Source: Sporomusa acidovorans (GTDB taxonomy: Bacteria > Bacillota > Negativicutes > Sporomusales > Sporomusaceae). From it: a stretch of 64,000 nucleotides of DNA. Made by a program: the position numbers and the translations under genes. Where the stretch lies: positions 1-64,000 of the forward strand of contig NZ_FNAM01000034.1 in assembly GCF_900101845.1 (NCBI RefSeq), in the 5' to 3' direction. The notes under the pieces are model-generated. The model made no database searches. It had not been told where the DNA came from and saw only the letters and a list, made by a program, of their open reading frames with translations. Positions 33,624 through 41,618 of this stretch are shown here, one piece after another (the first letter of the stretch is position 1; every line of letters starts with the position of its first letter).

Positions 33624-34925
33624 TTATTTAACAAAATGTTCCTCTTGTGCAGTTTCCCTGCCATCAAAGACGACATTTCCGTTAACAAAAGTAAGCCAGA
33701 TATTTCCCTTTACCCGGGTTCCGTGATAAGGTGTGTTACGGCTCTTGGATAGAAACGCGTTCTTATCAATCATCCATTCCTGAAACGGATCGATAACACA
33801 GACATCTGCCGGCGCTCCCGCTTGCAATGTTCCACCCGGCAGCCCAAACAGTTTTGCCGGATTACAACTCATCCGCTGAATCAGCCAGGCAGGGGAAAGC
33901 CCCTGTTCATGCACCAATTTGTCAAGCAGCAGCGGCAGGGCTGTCTCCAAACCAACAATGCCGTTAGCCGCCAAATCAAAAGTCACATTCTTATCATCCA
34001 GGGCATGTGGTGCGTGGTCGGTGGCAATCACATCCACCGTTCCATCATCCAACCCGCGAATTAATTCGGCAATATCTTCCTGCGTTCTTACCGGCGGCGC
34101 CATTTTGGCATTTGTTCCTTGACGCGCAACGTCAGCCACAGTGAGTGTTAGATGGTGCGGACATACTTCTGCCGTCACATTCAGCCCCTCTTTTTTCGCC
34201 CGGCGGATCAATTCTACACTGTTAGCCGTACTCAGGTGCTGAAAATGCACCTTTCCACCGGTAACCCGTACAATTTCAAGATCACGGGCAATAGCGGCAA
34301 ATTCATTAACAGGCTCATAAGCAGTAGGCCAATAAGATTTTAAGGTCGCATCTTCCTCGTGCAGCGAAATTACGACATTTAGCTTTTTGGCTAATTGCAG
34401 AGCCTGATACAAAACTGCGGCCCGGTCAAGATAGAGTCCGTCATCGGAAAATATGGTAACGCCTGCGGCCGCTAAAGTCGCCATATCGCAAAGATCCCGG
34501 CCCTTTAAATCCTTCGTGACGCTGGCGGCCTGAACGACACGCACAACGGCCTTTTCTTCGATTAATTTTTGTATTTTCGCATAGATACTGAGTTTGTCCG
34601 GAACAGGATTAAGGTTGGCCATAGCGATCACTGTCGTGAAACCGCCGCGGGCTGCCGCGCGCGTGCCTGTCGCAATAGTCTCTTTGTGTTCAAACCCCGG
34701 TTCACGCAGATGGCAATGAACATCAATCAATCCCGGCACAATCCACTTGCCGCTGCAATCAAATATTCCCGCTCCCTCACATGATAAATTAGGAGCAATC
34801 GCGGCGATTTTCCCTGCAGAAATCATAACATCGGCCGGGCCATCCAGGCCTTGCGACGGATCGATAATCCGTCCGTTTTTGAGCAGTAGTACCTCTGCCG
34901 GTTGAGCAATCTTATTTTCGTCCAC
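33624..34925 (-). CDS. pyrC: Dihydroorotase, PyrC class I
   Basis: 433 residues. Zinc-site motifs DVHCHLREPGFEHKE (HxH), SLHEED, QHLST and the catalytic Asp in ATDHAPH are in the expected order, and the C-terminus KGNIWLTFVNGNVVFDG is typical of PyrC. The enzyme interconverts carbamoyl-aspartate and dihydroorotate. Start is GTG 34925 with GGTGGGA in front. It is flanked by pyrF and, downstream, transporter and carbamoyl-amino acid hydrolase genes, and an IclR regulator lies upstream. The other pyr genes (pyrB, pyrD, pyrE) are absent from the window, so a catabolic direction is possible. Confidence 0.9.
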   Translation of the reverse strand: MDENKIAQPAEVLLLKNGRIIDPSQGLDGPADVMISAGKIAAIAPNLSCEGAGIFDCSGKWIVPGLIDVHCHLREPGFEHKETIATGTRAAARGGFTTVIAMANLNPVPDKLSIYAKIQKLIEEKAVVRVVQAASVTKDLKGRDLCDMATLAAAGVTIFSDDGLYLDRAAVLYQALQLAKKLNVVISLHEEDATLKSYWPTAYEPVNEFAAIARDLEIVRVTGGKVHFQHLSTANSVELIRRAKKEGLNVTAEVCPHHLTLTVADVARQGTNAKMAPPVRTQEDIAELIRGLDDGTVDVIATDHAPHALDDKNVTFDLAANGIVGLETALPLLLDKLVHEQGLSPAWLIQRMSCNPAKLFGLPGGTLQAGAPADVCVIDPFQEWMIDKNAFLSKSRNTPYHGTRVKGNIWLTFVNGNVVFDGRETAQEEHFVK

Positions 34926-34962
34926 TTTTATCCCACCTTAACACCGCGTTAATCGATAAGTC

Positions 34963-35688
34963 TTATAGGTATTTCATATCAGCAATAATATTGGCAGCTA
35001 CTTTTCTGGGATTATCGGCCTCCACAATCGGCCTGCCCACCACCAGATAATTCGCGCCAACTTTAAGAGCCTGGGCAGGTGTGGCTGTTCGCATTTGATC
35101 CCCATGCTCTTCAGGCAAAAGCCGTATGCCTGGCGTGACAATCAAAAAGTCCGGCCCGCACAACGCCCGAATAGCTGCAGCCTCCCGCGGCGAAGCAACA
35201 ACACCGTCCACCCCTTCCTCCTTACACATGACCGACATGCGCAGTACAGATTCGCGTATGGGACTTTGATAACCGATTTCGACCCAGTCCCGCTCGCCAA
35301 TACTTGTCAAAACAGTAATCGCCAAAAGTTTTGGACGAGGCTGGTTGGTTTTGCCGGCCCATTCATCGGCCGCGCCAATGGCTGCTTTCAGCATCTTCGA
35401 ACCACCGGCCGCGTGTAATGTTAAGAACGCCGGTGAAAATTGGCAAAGCGTAGTCACCGTTCGCGCAACGGTCGTAGGAATGTCGTGTAATTTAAGATCA
35501 AGAAAAGTCTTTTTGCCGCGGCCGGCAATTTGCGCGAGGACAGCGTGTCCCATGCCATAAAAGGCTTCCATCCCAACCTTGTAATATTGTACAAGTTCTC
35601 CCAGCGAATCCACGACATGAATTGCCTGTTCGGTTGTCGGAATATCAAGGGCAACAATCAGACGGTCTGTTTTATTTTCCATTTCCAT
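34963..35688 (-). CDS. pyrF: Orotidine-5'-phosphate decarboxylase
   Basis: 241 residues. The catalytic DxKxxD array is seen in FLDLKLHDIPTT, the N-terminal RLIVALDIPT and the phosphate-binding VTPGIRLLPEEHGDQ and LVVGRPIVEADNP complete the barrel. It makes UMP from OMP, the last step of pyrimidine synthesis. AAGGAG is upstream of the ATG at 35688. It lies 37 bases upstream of pyrC and is probably cotranscribed. Confidence 0.94.
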   Translation of the reverse strand: MEMENKTDRLIVALDIPTTEQAIHVVDSLGELVQYYKVGMEAFYGMGHAVLAQIAGRGKKTFLDLKLHDIPTTVARTVTTLCQFSPAFLTLHAAGGSKMLKAAIGAADEWAGKTNQPRPKLLAITVLTSIGERDWVEIGYQSPIRESVLRMSVMCKEEGVDGVVASPREAAAIRALCGPDFLIVTPGIRLLPEEHGDQMRTATPAQALKVGANYLVVGRPIVEADNPRKVAANIIADMKYL

Positions 35689-35733
35689 GTTTCCTTCACT
35701 CCTTTAGAATTGTTCAATATGTCCACCCGCAGA

Positions 35734-35808
35734 CTATAGCTAAAATTTTTTGCAGGCGGTACCCCGCCCGCCTGGCCTTTAAGTGCCTGATACAGAACAG
35801 AATATATA
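35734..35808. repeat. Dispersed repeat, copy 6 (diverged)
   Basis: gctaaaattttttgcaggcg followed by gtaccccgcccgcctgg makes a compact GCGGTACCCCGC-type hairpin; the right side ends in agaatatatatg, like the other copies. It occupies the gap between the IclR gene and pyrF. Confidence 0.5.
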
Positions 35809-35825
35809 TGCTACATCTCCCCAGC

Positions 35826-36593
35826 TTATACAGAAGTAAGTACCTGAGCCCGCTTCATATGTTCACTGGCCTGCTGCCCAATCTGGATAATCACACGTAC
35901 CAAATTAGTTTCCTGTTGTCTGAGAAATGCAGCATCACTGAGCAGACTAATACTATAAACCGCTTTTTTATTGTCTACAAACACAGGCGCGGAAATTGCA
36001 GAAACCCCGGTCTCTATTTCTTCCCGGCAAAAGGCAACCCCGGTCTGTTTGACAGCTTGCAACTCGCCGATAAGCGAACTTATATCTGTTTTGGTATGGT
36101 CTGTAAATTTTTCCATATTGCATCTGGCCATAATCAGCCTGACCTGATTGTCAGGCAAAAATGCCAGTATCGATTTGGCTGCCGCCGTACAATGAACCGG
36201 CATTCTTTGCCCTACATGAACAAAATATTTTTTACTGATCTTACTTGGCTGCCTGGTGTAAATACAATAAACTTCGCCTTCGCTGATACGGCAAAGAAAA
36301 GTATATAGACTGGTTTTTTCGGCCAGTAAATCGCAATAGCGGGAAAGCAGCCTTGCCGGGTCCTGTCCTAAAACAAATTTACTTCCCCAAACCATCGCTT
36401 TTGGCCCTAAACAATATTTTTTGGTATCTGCATCTTGGGTAACAAGGTTTTGATCAACCATATCCCTAAGTACCCGGTGCAGAGTTCCCTTGCTTAATCC
36501 TGTTGCATGCGCAAGCTCAGTTAGACTAATCCCCGCTGCTGTTGCTTCACAAACAAAGTCCATTATCGTCACAAATCGGTTAAGCCATTCCAC
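35826..36593 (-). CDS. IclR family transcriptional regulator
   Basis: 255 residues from GTG 36593 (GGAGGAG eight bases upstream), the normal length of the family; a longer frame to 36650 has no ribosome site. N-terminal winged helix (GISLTELAHATGLSKGTLHRVLRDMVDQNLV) and the IclR effector domain (VHVGQRMPVHCTAAAKSILAF, REEIETGVSAISAPVF). It precedes pyrF-pyrC-MFS-hydrolase in the same direction and is the likely regulator of that set, perhaps sensing a pyrimidine-ring or carbamoyl compound. The operator was not identified. Confidence 0.9.
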   Translation of the reverse strand: MEWLNRFVTIMDFVCEATAAGISLTELAHATGLSKGTLHRVLRDMVDQNLVTQDADTKKYCLGPKAMVWGSKFVLGQDPARLLSRYCDLLAEKTSLYTFLCRISEGEVYCIYTRQPSKISKKYFVHVGQRMPVHCTAAAKSILAFLPDNQVRLIMARCNMEKFTDHTKTDISSLIGELQAVKQTGVAFCREEIETGVSAISAPVFVDNKKAVYSISLLSDAAFLRQQETNLVRVIIQIGQQASEHMKRAQVLTSV

Positions 36594-36730
36594 CTCAATA
36601 ACTCCTCCAACAGTATTGTTCCGCCAAGCGGTACCCAGTTTCACTCTCATAGTAAAAAATAAGTGACTGCCTCACTCCTCATAGTTTGCTGCCTTGTCCT
36701 TACCTTCATGCTGTGAGGCAATTACCACGT

Positions 36731-36783
36731 GAAAAATTTAAAAAAAAGACACTTTACAGTTAAATACCTGGTAAGCGTCTTTG
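36731..36783 (-). terminator. Probable rho-independent terminator
   Basis: On the minus strand AAAGACGCTTACCAGGT pairs imperfectly with a downstream ACTGTAAAGTGTCTTT arm and is followed by a run of eight T. It lies about 130 bases downstream of the 20-codon reading frame and 540 bases downstream of codY. Confidence 0.65.
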
Positions 36784-36911
36784 CTTAATGCCTATAAAAT
36801 TATTTACTAGTATAAAATAACTCTGTTACCATTCCAAGTCAATATCTGCAACCAAAGAATAATGTATACAGTATTTTAAGCCATATTTTGTTTACCGCAG
36901 GGGTACTCTTC

Positions 36912-36974
36912 TTAGGAAATATCCCCATACTTTGACAAAAGAATAGCCATGACAAAAAACAAAAGCATCTCCAT
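36912..36974 (-). CDS. Possible 20-residue membrane peptide
   Basis: ATG 36974 preceded by AGAGGAGG; the peptide MEMLLFFVMAILLSKYGDIS has one hydrophobic stretch and a polar C-terminus. The very strong ribosome site and the terminator downstream suggest that a short transcript may be translated, as for small hydrophobic peptides including type I toxins. Length alone makes this uncertain. Confidence 0.35.
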   Translation of the reverse strand: MEMLLFFVMAILLSKYGDIS

Positions 36975-37231
36975 CCCCAATTTCCTCCTCTAAGGCGCTC
37001 CGCGCACCATCTTCTTGCTCATATTATAATGCGCAGGATTAAAGCTAGGGAAATTGCGGATGGTTATGATTCCTATAAAAAAATTTTATATGTAACTCCA
37101 CGCGACCCTATCCACATCAGCAGTCCGGAGCATTACCGCATAGACCCACAGTATGCGGGCCTATGCGCCTCAACCACTCAATTCATATTGCCTGCAAATT
37201 CGCAGATTAGCTTTTGTCACCATGCCAGCCA

Positions 37232-38008
37232 TCAATGCTTTTTCTTTTTAACTTCTTCCATCAAATGTTCATTGATAATTCTGATATACGTACCTTTCAT
37301 ACCAAGCGACCTTGATTCTATCACACCGGCACTCTCAAGTTTGCGCAAAGCATTGACGATGACGGATCTGGTAATTCCGGCCCGGTCAGCAATTTTACTA
37401 GCTACAATTAAGCTTTCATCCCCTTCGAGTTCGCCTAAGATATTAATGGCTGCCTCAAGTTCAGAATAGGAAAGGGTGTTTAGAGCAACCTGCACGGTCG
37501 TTTTTCTGCGGGTTTCCTCTTCCAGTTTTTCCATTTTGCCCCGGAGCAGGCCCATGCCAAGTGTTGTCGCACAATATTCAGCCAACACAATATCATTTTC
37601 AGTAAAGTCCACATGAAATTTAGCGATGAGCAAAGATCCCAGACGCTTGCCAATTCCCACAACCGGGGCAACCAGCGTATACTTTTCACCCACAGGGCAT
37701 TTTAGTTCCTCATTAAATACACAGTGTCCGCTATTCAGGCGAATGTTGCAGGTAGTTTCCCGCACACTTCTCAGTACTTTCATGTACTCCTCGGGAAATT
37801 GCCCTTGCTCCAGCACGTCTTCCAGCATAACTCCACATTCAAAGCTTTCATGCAAAGCGTATCCTAAAATGGCGCCCTCTCTGCTAACCAGATAAACATT
37901 GGCAGCCATTACTCCGCTAAGGAGCTTAGTAACCTCACTATAATCCACTTTTTCGGATCGTTGTAATAGTTCGTTTAATTTGCGTGTTTGTTTTAATAAT
38001 GTTGTCAC
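37232..38008 (-). CDS. codY: GTP- and branched-chain-amino-acid-sensing repressor CodY
   Basis: 258 residues. N-terminal GAF domain (MTTLLKQTRKLNELLQRSEK, NVYLVSREGAILGYAL, FPEEYMKVLRSVRETTCNI) and C-terminal winged helix with the highly conserved recognition segment ASKIADRAGITRSVIVNALR and GMKGTYIRI. CodY represses or activates nutrient-limitation genes in Firmicutes. Start is GTG 38008, with AAGGCGGG upstream. In many Firmicutes codY follows xerC-hslV-hslU; here it stands alone. Confidence 0.95.
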   Translation of the reverse strand: MTTLLKQTRKLNELLQRSEKVDYSEVTKLLSGVMAANVYLVSREGAILGYALHESFECGVMLEDVLEQGQFPEEYMKVLRSVRETTCNIRLNSGHCVFNEELKCPVGEKYTLVAPVVGIGKRLGSLLIAKFHVDFTENDIVLAEYCATTLGMGLLRGKMEKLEEETRRKTTVQVALNTLSYSELEAAINILGELEGDESLIVASKIADRAGITRSVIVNALRKLESAGVIESRSLGMKGTYIRIINEHLMEEVKKKKH

Positions 38009-38371
38009 GACTTATCCCGCCTTTCATATAATTTTAATTACGATATATTACTTGAAATAATGTCATGCGCAGAAAAATTCTTTTGCTAAGTCTCTTTGAA
38101 CCAAAAGTAAAGACTTCGTCAAGGACACAAAGCAGATACTTTCTTAATACCATTGACACATTATAATTATTTACCATAATCACATAAAATCCTGCAAAAA
38201 ACGGCAGAATATTTCAGAATTTTTTTTATTGTTTCCGCCACACTGCTGTAACCTATCGGCAACGTTACACTCTAACAAATATTTAGTATTCCGGCAGGCA
38301 ACTGCTGGCAGCGTTGGTGCTAAATTGTATCCAGTAAAGATTTATCGACAGGGTGTCAGAAAAAACTGAAG
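38009..38371. other. Intergenic region upstream of codY
   Basis: 363 bases. AT-rich promoter region for codY plus a repeat fragment near 38321-38360. A weak CodY-box-like sequence lies at 38209-38223 (11 of 15 matches to the AATTTTCWGAAAATT consensus). No gene seen. Confidence 0.4.
38321..38360. repeat. Dispersed repeat fragment, copy 7
   Basis: gtatccagtaaagatttat followed by cgacagggtgtcag equals the left end of the CAGGGTGTTGG subtype (compare 13131 and 7111). It lies just after the stop of the cysteine-cluster protein gene. Confidence 0.5.
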
Positions 38372-38989
38372 TTAGGCGCCAGCGCTCAATTTGACCTGGT
38401 TTTCCTCCTGGTTGACAATATCCTGAAACAAGCGTACTTGCTCTGGTGATACATTGGAATGTGTAAAATCAGCTCTTACACAATCTTTAATTAAGATTTC
38501 ACTATAACTGCCGCGTCCATAAGCGGTACTGGTATTAATAATTTCTTGGCGCAAAGCTTTTGCCGGTTCAATTGCCGCTGGTGGCGTAGCCGGGTTATTG
38601 ATCACCCAATCGAGATATTCCGCCCGCATAGCATGATGCATTTCCGCCGCAACGGCTGCATCCAGAATTTTATAGCAGGCACTTTGCGGAATACAGATAT
38701 AGGTCCGGCAGCTTGCCGTCCGCGCATTATAAGAAAGACATCTCGACAGCCCGTCAAGATAACGGCACTTTTTGTGCCCGGCTATGAGAAATATCTCGAG
38801 TTTGTTCTCCCCTGTGTCAACGAACAGTTTCGGCATAATTCGCTCAGGCTTTCCCTTGGATAGTCGTTGGGCGCTGATACTGTCCATATGAATTTTGAAT
38901 CTTCCCTTGCAGCAATGCTGCTTACAGGTACCACAGGGCAATGGATTCTCAATTAAAAATTCATCGATAGCATCAAAAAAATCTTGCAC
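38372..38989 (-). CDS. YkgJ-type cysteine-cluster protein
   Basis: 205 residues from GTG 38989. Cysteines are arranged as CGTCKQHCCKG near the N-terminus and CRYLDGLSRCLSYNARTASCRTYIC in the middle, the CxxxCC/CxxC pattern of YkgJ-family proteins thought to bind zinc or an Fe-S cluster. Function unknown. The start is problematic: GTG 38989 has no ribosome site, while the frame stays open upstream and the only codon well placed after AAAGGA is a CTG at 39052, giving LKLFFNQENEVDISGL as the N-terminus, a very protein-like start. The gene may therefore extend to 39052 with a CTG start. Confidence 0.75.
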   Translation of the reverse strand: MQDFFDAIDEFLIENPLPCGTCKQHCCKGRFKIHMDSISAQRLSKGKPERIMPKLFVDTGENKLEIFLIAGHKKCRYLDGLSRCLSYNARTASCRTYICIPQSACYKILDAAVAAEMHHAMRAEYLDWVINNPATPPAAIEPAKALRQEIINTSTAYGRGSYSEILIKDCVRADFTHSNVSPEQVRLFQDIVNQEENQVKLSAGA

Positions 38990-39276
38990 AGTCGATTTAT
39001 TGGTTAAGCCGGAAATATCTACTTCATTTTCTTGGTTAAAGAAAAGTTTCAGTTTTGACCATTCCTTTCAATAATATATCCATAATTACTATATCATAAC
39101 TACAATGCCAGTAGCGACACCGCAAGAGAACATTTCATATAAAATTAATCTTTTCTTTCCAATAAAAATGGTTTATGGGCACTGTCCAAACTACTCATTG
39201 AACTATAGGCTCATATTCTATATCGTAAAAACAGGCTTTCCCTTAAATGAAATAATAGAATTTATATATATTCGTA

Positions 39277-39309
39277 TTGTTAACCATTATTATTTTAAAA
39301 GGTTGACAA
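39277..39309. promoter_or_regulatory. BirA operator
   Basis: TTGTTAACC (39277-39285), 15 bases, GGTTGACAA (39301-39309): near-perfect match to the BirA consensus TTGTTAACC-N14-16-GGTTAACAA, with one mismatch. It implies repression of the bio operon by a BirA with a DNA-binding domain (birA itself is not in the window). Confidence 0.93.
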
Positions 39310-39330
39310 TTAATTTTTACACTTTATAAT
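39303..39330 (+). promoter_or_regulatory. Sigma-A promoter of the bio operon
   Basis: TTGACA (39303-39308), 16 bases, TATAAT (39325-39330), both consensus. The -35 box lies inside the right half of the BirA operator, so bound BirA would block RNA polymerase directly. Confidence 0.9.
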
Positions 39331-39393
39331 AGTTCTTAGACAACTTAACATGCAAGCAACAACAACCCAAACCATGGTTGGAGGTGAATCAGC

Positions 39394-39966
39394 ATATTAC
39401 ATACGTCTGCGTCAACAAGAACCGGTACCCGTAGTCTCATCCTCTGCGGGCTATTTTCAGCCCTCATTGCGGTAGGTGCCTTTATTAAAATTCCCGTACC
39501 GGCTGTCCCCTTTACCCTGCAATTCTTATTTACAACCTTGGCCGGCCTGCTGCTCGGCCCCAGACTTGGCTCCCTGTCTGTCGGCATCTATATTGGAATC
39601 GGCCTGCTCGGTATTCCCGTATTTACGAGCGGCGGCGGCTTCGGCTACATTTTACAGCCAACCTTTGGCTATCTGCTCGGTTTTTACGTTGGTACATATG
39701 TCACCGGCGCCCTCGCAGCCTCTGCGCGCCAGCCTTCCCTTAAAAGACTGTTAGCTGCAAACTTTGCCGGGCTGCTCCTTGTTTATCTGCTTGGTATGAT
39801 CTACTACTACGTTGTTGCCAACTACTTTATTAACCAACCGCTGGGAGTTTGGCCGCTCATTTTGTACTGCTTTTTATTCCCGCTCCCAGGTGACCTGGCA
39901 ATTTGTTTTGCCGCCGCCGGCCTGGGAAAACGTCTAATCCCCATCTTACAAAAAGGAGTTCATTAA
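39394..39966 (+). CDS. bioY: Biotin transporter BioY (S component), apparent ATA start
   Basis: About 190 residues with six membrane helices; the BioY core AVGAFIKIPVPAVPFTLQ, LLLGPRLGSLSVGIYIGIGL and GGGFGYILQPTFGYLLGFY is unmistakable, and the C-terminal PGDLAICFAAAGLGKRL is typical. BioY binds biotin as part of an ECF importer or alone. The family's N-terminal helix is encoded upstream of the first ordinary start codon (TTG 39538). In that frame no ATG, GTG or TTG occurs before the stop at 39385-39387; GGAGGTG lies correctly spaced before ATA 39394. I therefore infer an ATA start (or a lost ATG). First gene of bioY-bioB-bioD-bioA. Confidence 0.88.
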   Translation: MLHTSASTRTGTRSLILCGLFSALIAVGAFIKIPVPAVPFTLQFLFTTLAGLLLGPRLGSLSVGIYIGIGLLGIPVFTSGGGFGYILQPTFGYLLGFYVGTYVTGALAASARQPSLKRLLAANFAGLLLVYLLGMIYYYVVANYFINQPLGVWPLILYCFLFPLPGDLAICFAAAGLGKRLIPILQKGVH

Positions 39967-39967
39967 C

Positions 39968-40936
39968 ATGAGTATCATCCAGCAATTAAAGTTGGCCGTC
40001 ACCCACGGCTATCAAGTAACCAGAGAAGAAGCTCTGTCGCTTTACAGCGCTCCTCTGGAACAATTATGCACAGCCGCCGATGAACTGCGCCAACATTTCT
40101 GCGGAAATGCCTTTGATCTTTGCACGATTATTAACGGTAAAAGCGGCCGCTGCTCCGAAAATTGTAAGTACTGCGCCCAATCCTCCCATTACTGCACCGA
40201 GATTGAAGAATACGCGCTTCTGGACAGTGAATGCATCGTGAAAGAGGCCCGTTATAACGAAAGCAAGGGCGTTCTCCGCTACTCCATCGTTACCTCGGGC
40301 CGAAATCTATCTAACGCCGAATTGGACATAATCTGTGAAAGCTACCGCGCTCTGCGGGACAGTTGCACAATCTTGCTTTGTGCCTCGCACGGTCTGCTGT
40401 CGTTTGAACAGTTCCAGCAGCTTAAGGCCGCCGGCGTGAGACGCTATCATAATAACCTCGAAACCTCGCGCCGCTTTTTCCCACAGATTTGCACCACCCA
40501 CACCTATGACGATAAACTCCGGACAATAAAAAATGCCCTGGCGGCAGGACTGGAAGTATGCAGCGGCGGCATCATGGGGCTTGGCGAAACAGCGGAAGAC
40601 CGGATCGACATGGCCCTTGACCTGCGAAGCTTGGGAATAAAGTCAGTTCCTGTCAATCTCTTAAATCCGATAAAAGGTACTCCTCTCGAAAATGCAGTCA
40701 GGATTACGGGCGAAGAAGTCAGAAGGATTACGGCTACCTACCGTTTCATCCTGCCGGACGCCAATATTCGCCTGGCCGGTGGCCGTGGTTTACTAGCCGA
40801 CAAAGGTCGGGCCGTGTTTCAATCCGGGGCAAACGCGGCAATATCCGGCGACATGTTGACAACAGCCGGTATCAGCATCAGCGATGACATAAACATTCTC
40901 AAAGAATTGGGATTCGAGGCGAAGCTTTATGAGTAA
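39968..40936 (+). CDS. bioB: Biotin synthase
   Basis: 322 residues. Radical SAM motif CSENCKYCAQS near residue 60 and the 2Fe-2S cysteine set (SCTILLCASHG, EVCSGGIMGLGET) and Arg in RLAGGRG are present. It inserts sulfur into dethiobiotin. AAGGAG is upstream of the ATG, one base past the bioY stop. It overlaps bioD by eight bases. Confidence 0.95.
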   Translation: MSIIQQLKLAVTHGYQVTREEALSLYSAPLEQLCTAADELRQHFCGNAFDLCTIINGKSGRCSENCKYCAQSSHYCTEIEEYALLDSECIVKEARYNESKGVLRYSIVTSGRNLSNAELDIICESYRALRDSCTILLCASHGLLSFEQFQQLKAAGVRRYHNNLETSRRFFPQICTTHTYDDKLRTIKNALAAGLEVCSGGIMGLGETAEDRIDMALDLRSLGIKSVPVNLLNPIKGTPLENAVRITGEEVRRITATYRFILPDANIRLAGGRGLLADKGRAVFQSGANAAISGDMLTTAGISISDDINILKELGFEAKLYE

Positions 40937-41615
40937 AGGAATTTTTATCACCGGCACCGGCACAGATGTCGGCAAAACCTATGTGACCGGTTTAATTGTT
41001 AAAAAACTTCGCGCCAGCGGGCTTAATGCCGGCTATTATAAGCCGGCATTAAGCGGCGCTGAATGGATTGACGGCGAACTAGTCCCCGGCGACTGTCAAT
41101 TTGTTACCCATACCGCCGGTCTCAACATCGCTCCCGCAAAATTAACCTCCTATATGTATAAAACAGCCGTATCGCCTCATCTTGCCGCCCAGTTGGACCG
41201 GCGTCCCATTGAGGCGGAGACCATTCTGGCCGATTTCAGCAAATTTACGCGCTGCCATGATTACCTGACAGTTGAGGGCTGCGGCGGCATTATTTGTCCC
41301 TTGCGCCTTGATGATACGGTATTAATACAGACCGATGTCATTAAGCTGCTGAAGCTGGATCTCCTGATTGTCGCCCCGTCTGGTCTTGGCGCCATCAACA
41401 GTGCTGTTTTAACCGCCCATTATGCCCAAAGCCTGGGTCTAACGGTCAAAGGGTTTATTCTCAATCATTATGACCGCACCAACTTTTTACACCAGGACAA
41501 TAAAAAAGTCATCACCCAGCTCACAAAGCTGCCTGTCGTCGCCTGTGTAACCAGTCAGGCAGCAGACCTTGCTATCGATACGGCTGTCCTGTGCGGCCTG
41601 TATAAGGAAGTGTAA
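40929..41615 (+). CDS. bioD: Dethiobiotin synthetase
   Basis: 228 residues with P-loop GTGTDVGKT (residues about 9-17), KPALSG substrate segment, VEGCGGIICPL and the base-recognition region NHYDRTN. It forms the ureido ring of dethiobiotin from DAPA, CO2 and ATP. Overlaps bioB and is followed by bioA after three bases. Confidence 0.95.
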   Translation: MSKGIFITGTGTDVGKTYVTGLIVKKLRASGLNAGYYKPALSGAEWIDGELVPGDCQFVTHTAGLNIAPAKLTSYMYKTAVSPHLAAQLDRRPIEAETILADFSKFTRCHDYLTVEGCGGIICPLRLDDTVLIQTDVIKLLKLDLLIVAPSGLGAINSAVLTAHYAQSLGLTVKGFILNHYDRTNFLHQDNKKVITQLTKLPVVACVTSQAADLAIDTAVLCGLYKEV

Positions 41616-41618
41616 GTC

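Larger units (their letters stand above)
36594..37231. other. Long intergenic region between iclR-type gene and codY
   Basis: 638 bases, AT-rich. Holds the terminator at 36731-36783, the 20-codon reading frame at 36912-36974 and a small perfect stem CCGCATA/TATGCGG (37136-37142 with 37152-37158) downstream of codY. I see no other gene. Confidence 0.5.
39053..39393. other. Divergent intergenic region with the biotin operator
   Basis: 341 bases between the cysteine-cluster gene and bioY. It holds the BirA operator and promoter described at 39277-39330, and an untranslated leader of about 57 bases. The remainder is AT-rich with no convincing gene; a reading frame at 39105-39329 runs straight through the operator and promoter and is not credible. 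Confidence 0.6.

Noticed and set aside
38209..38223. CodY-box-like sequence upstream of codY
   Set aside because: Only 11 of 15 positions match the consensus in AT-rich DNA; too weak to list as a site.
39105..39329. 74-codon open frame upstream of bioY
   Set aside because: It runs across the BirA operator and the -10 box, has AT-driven composition and no ribosome site.
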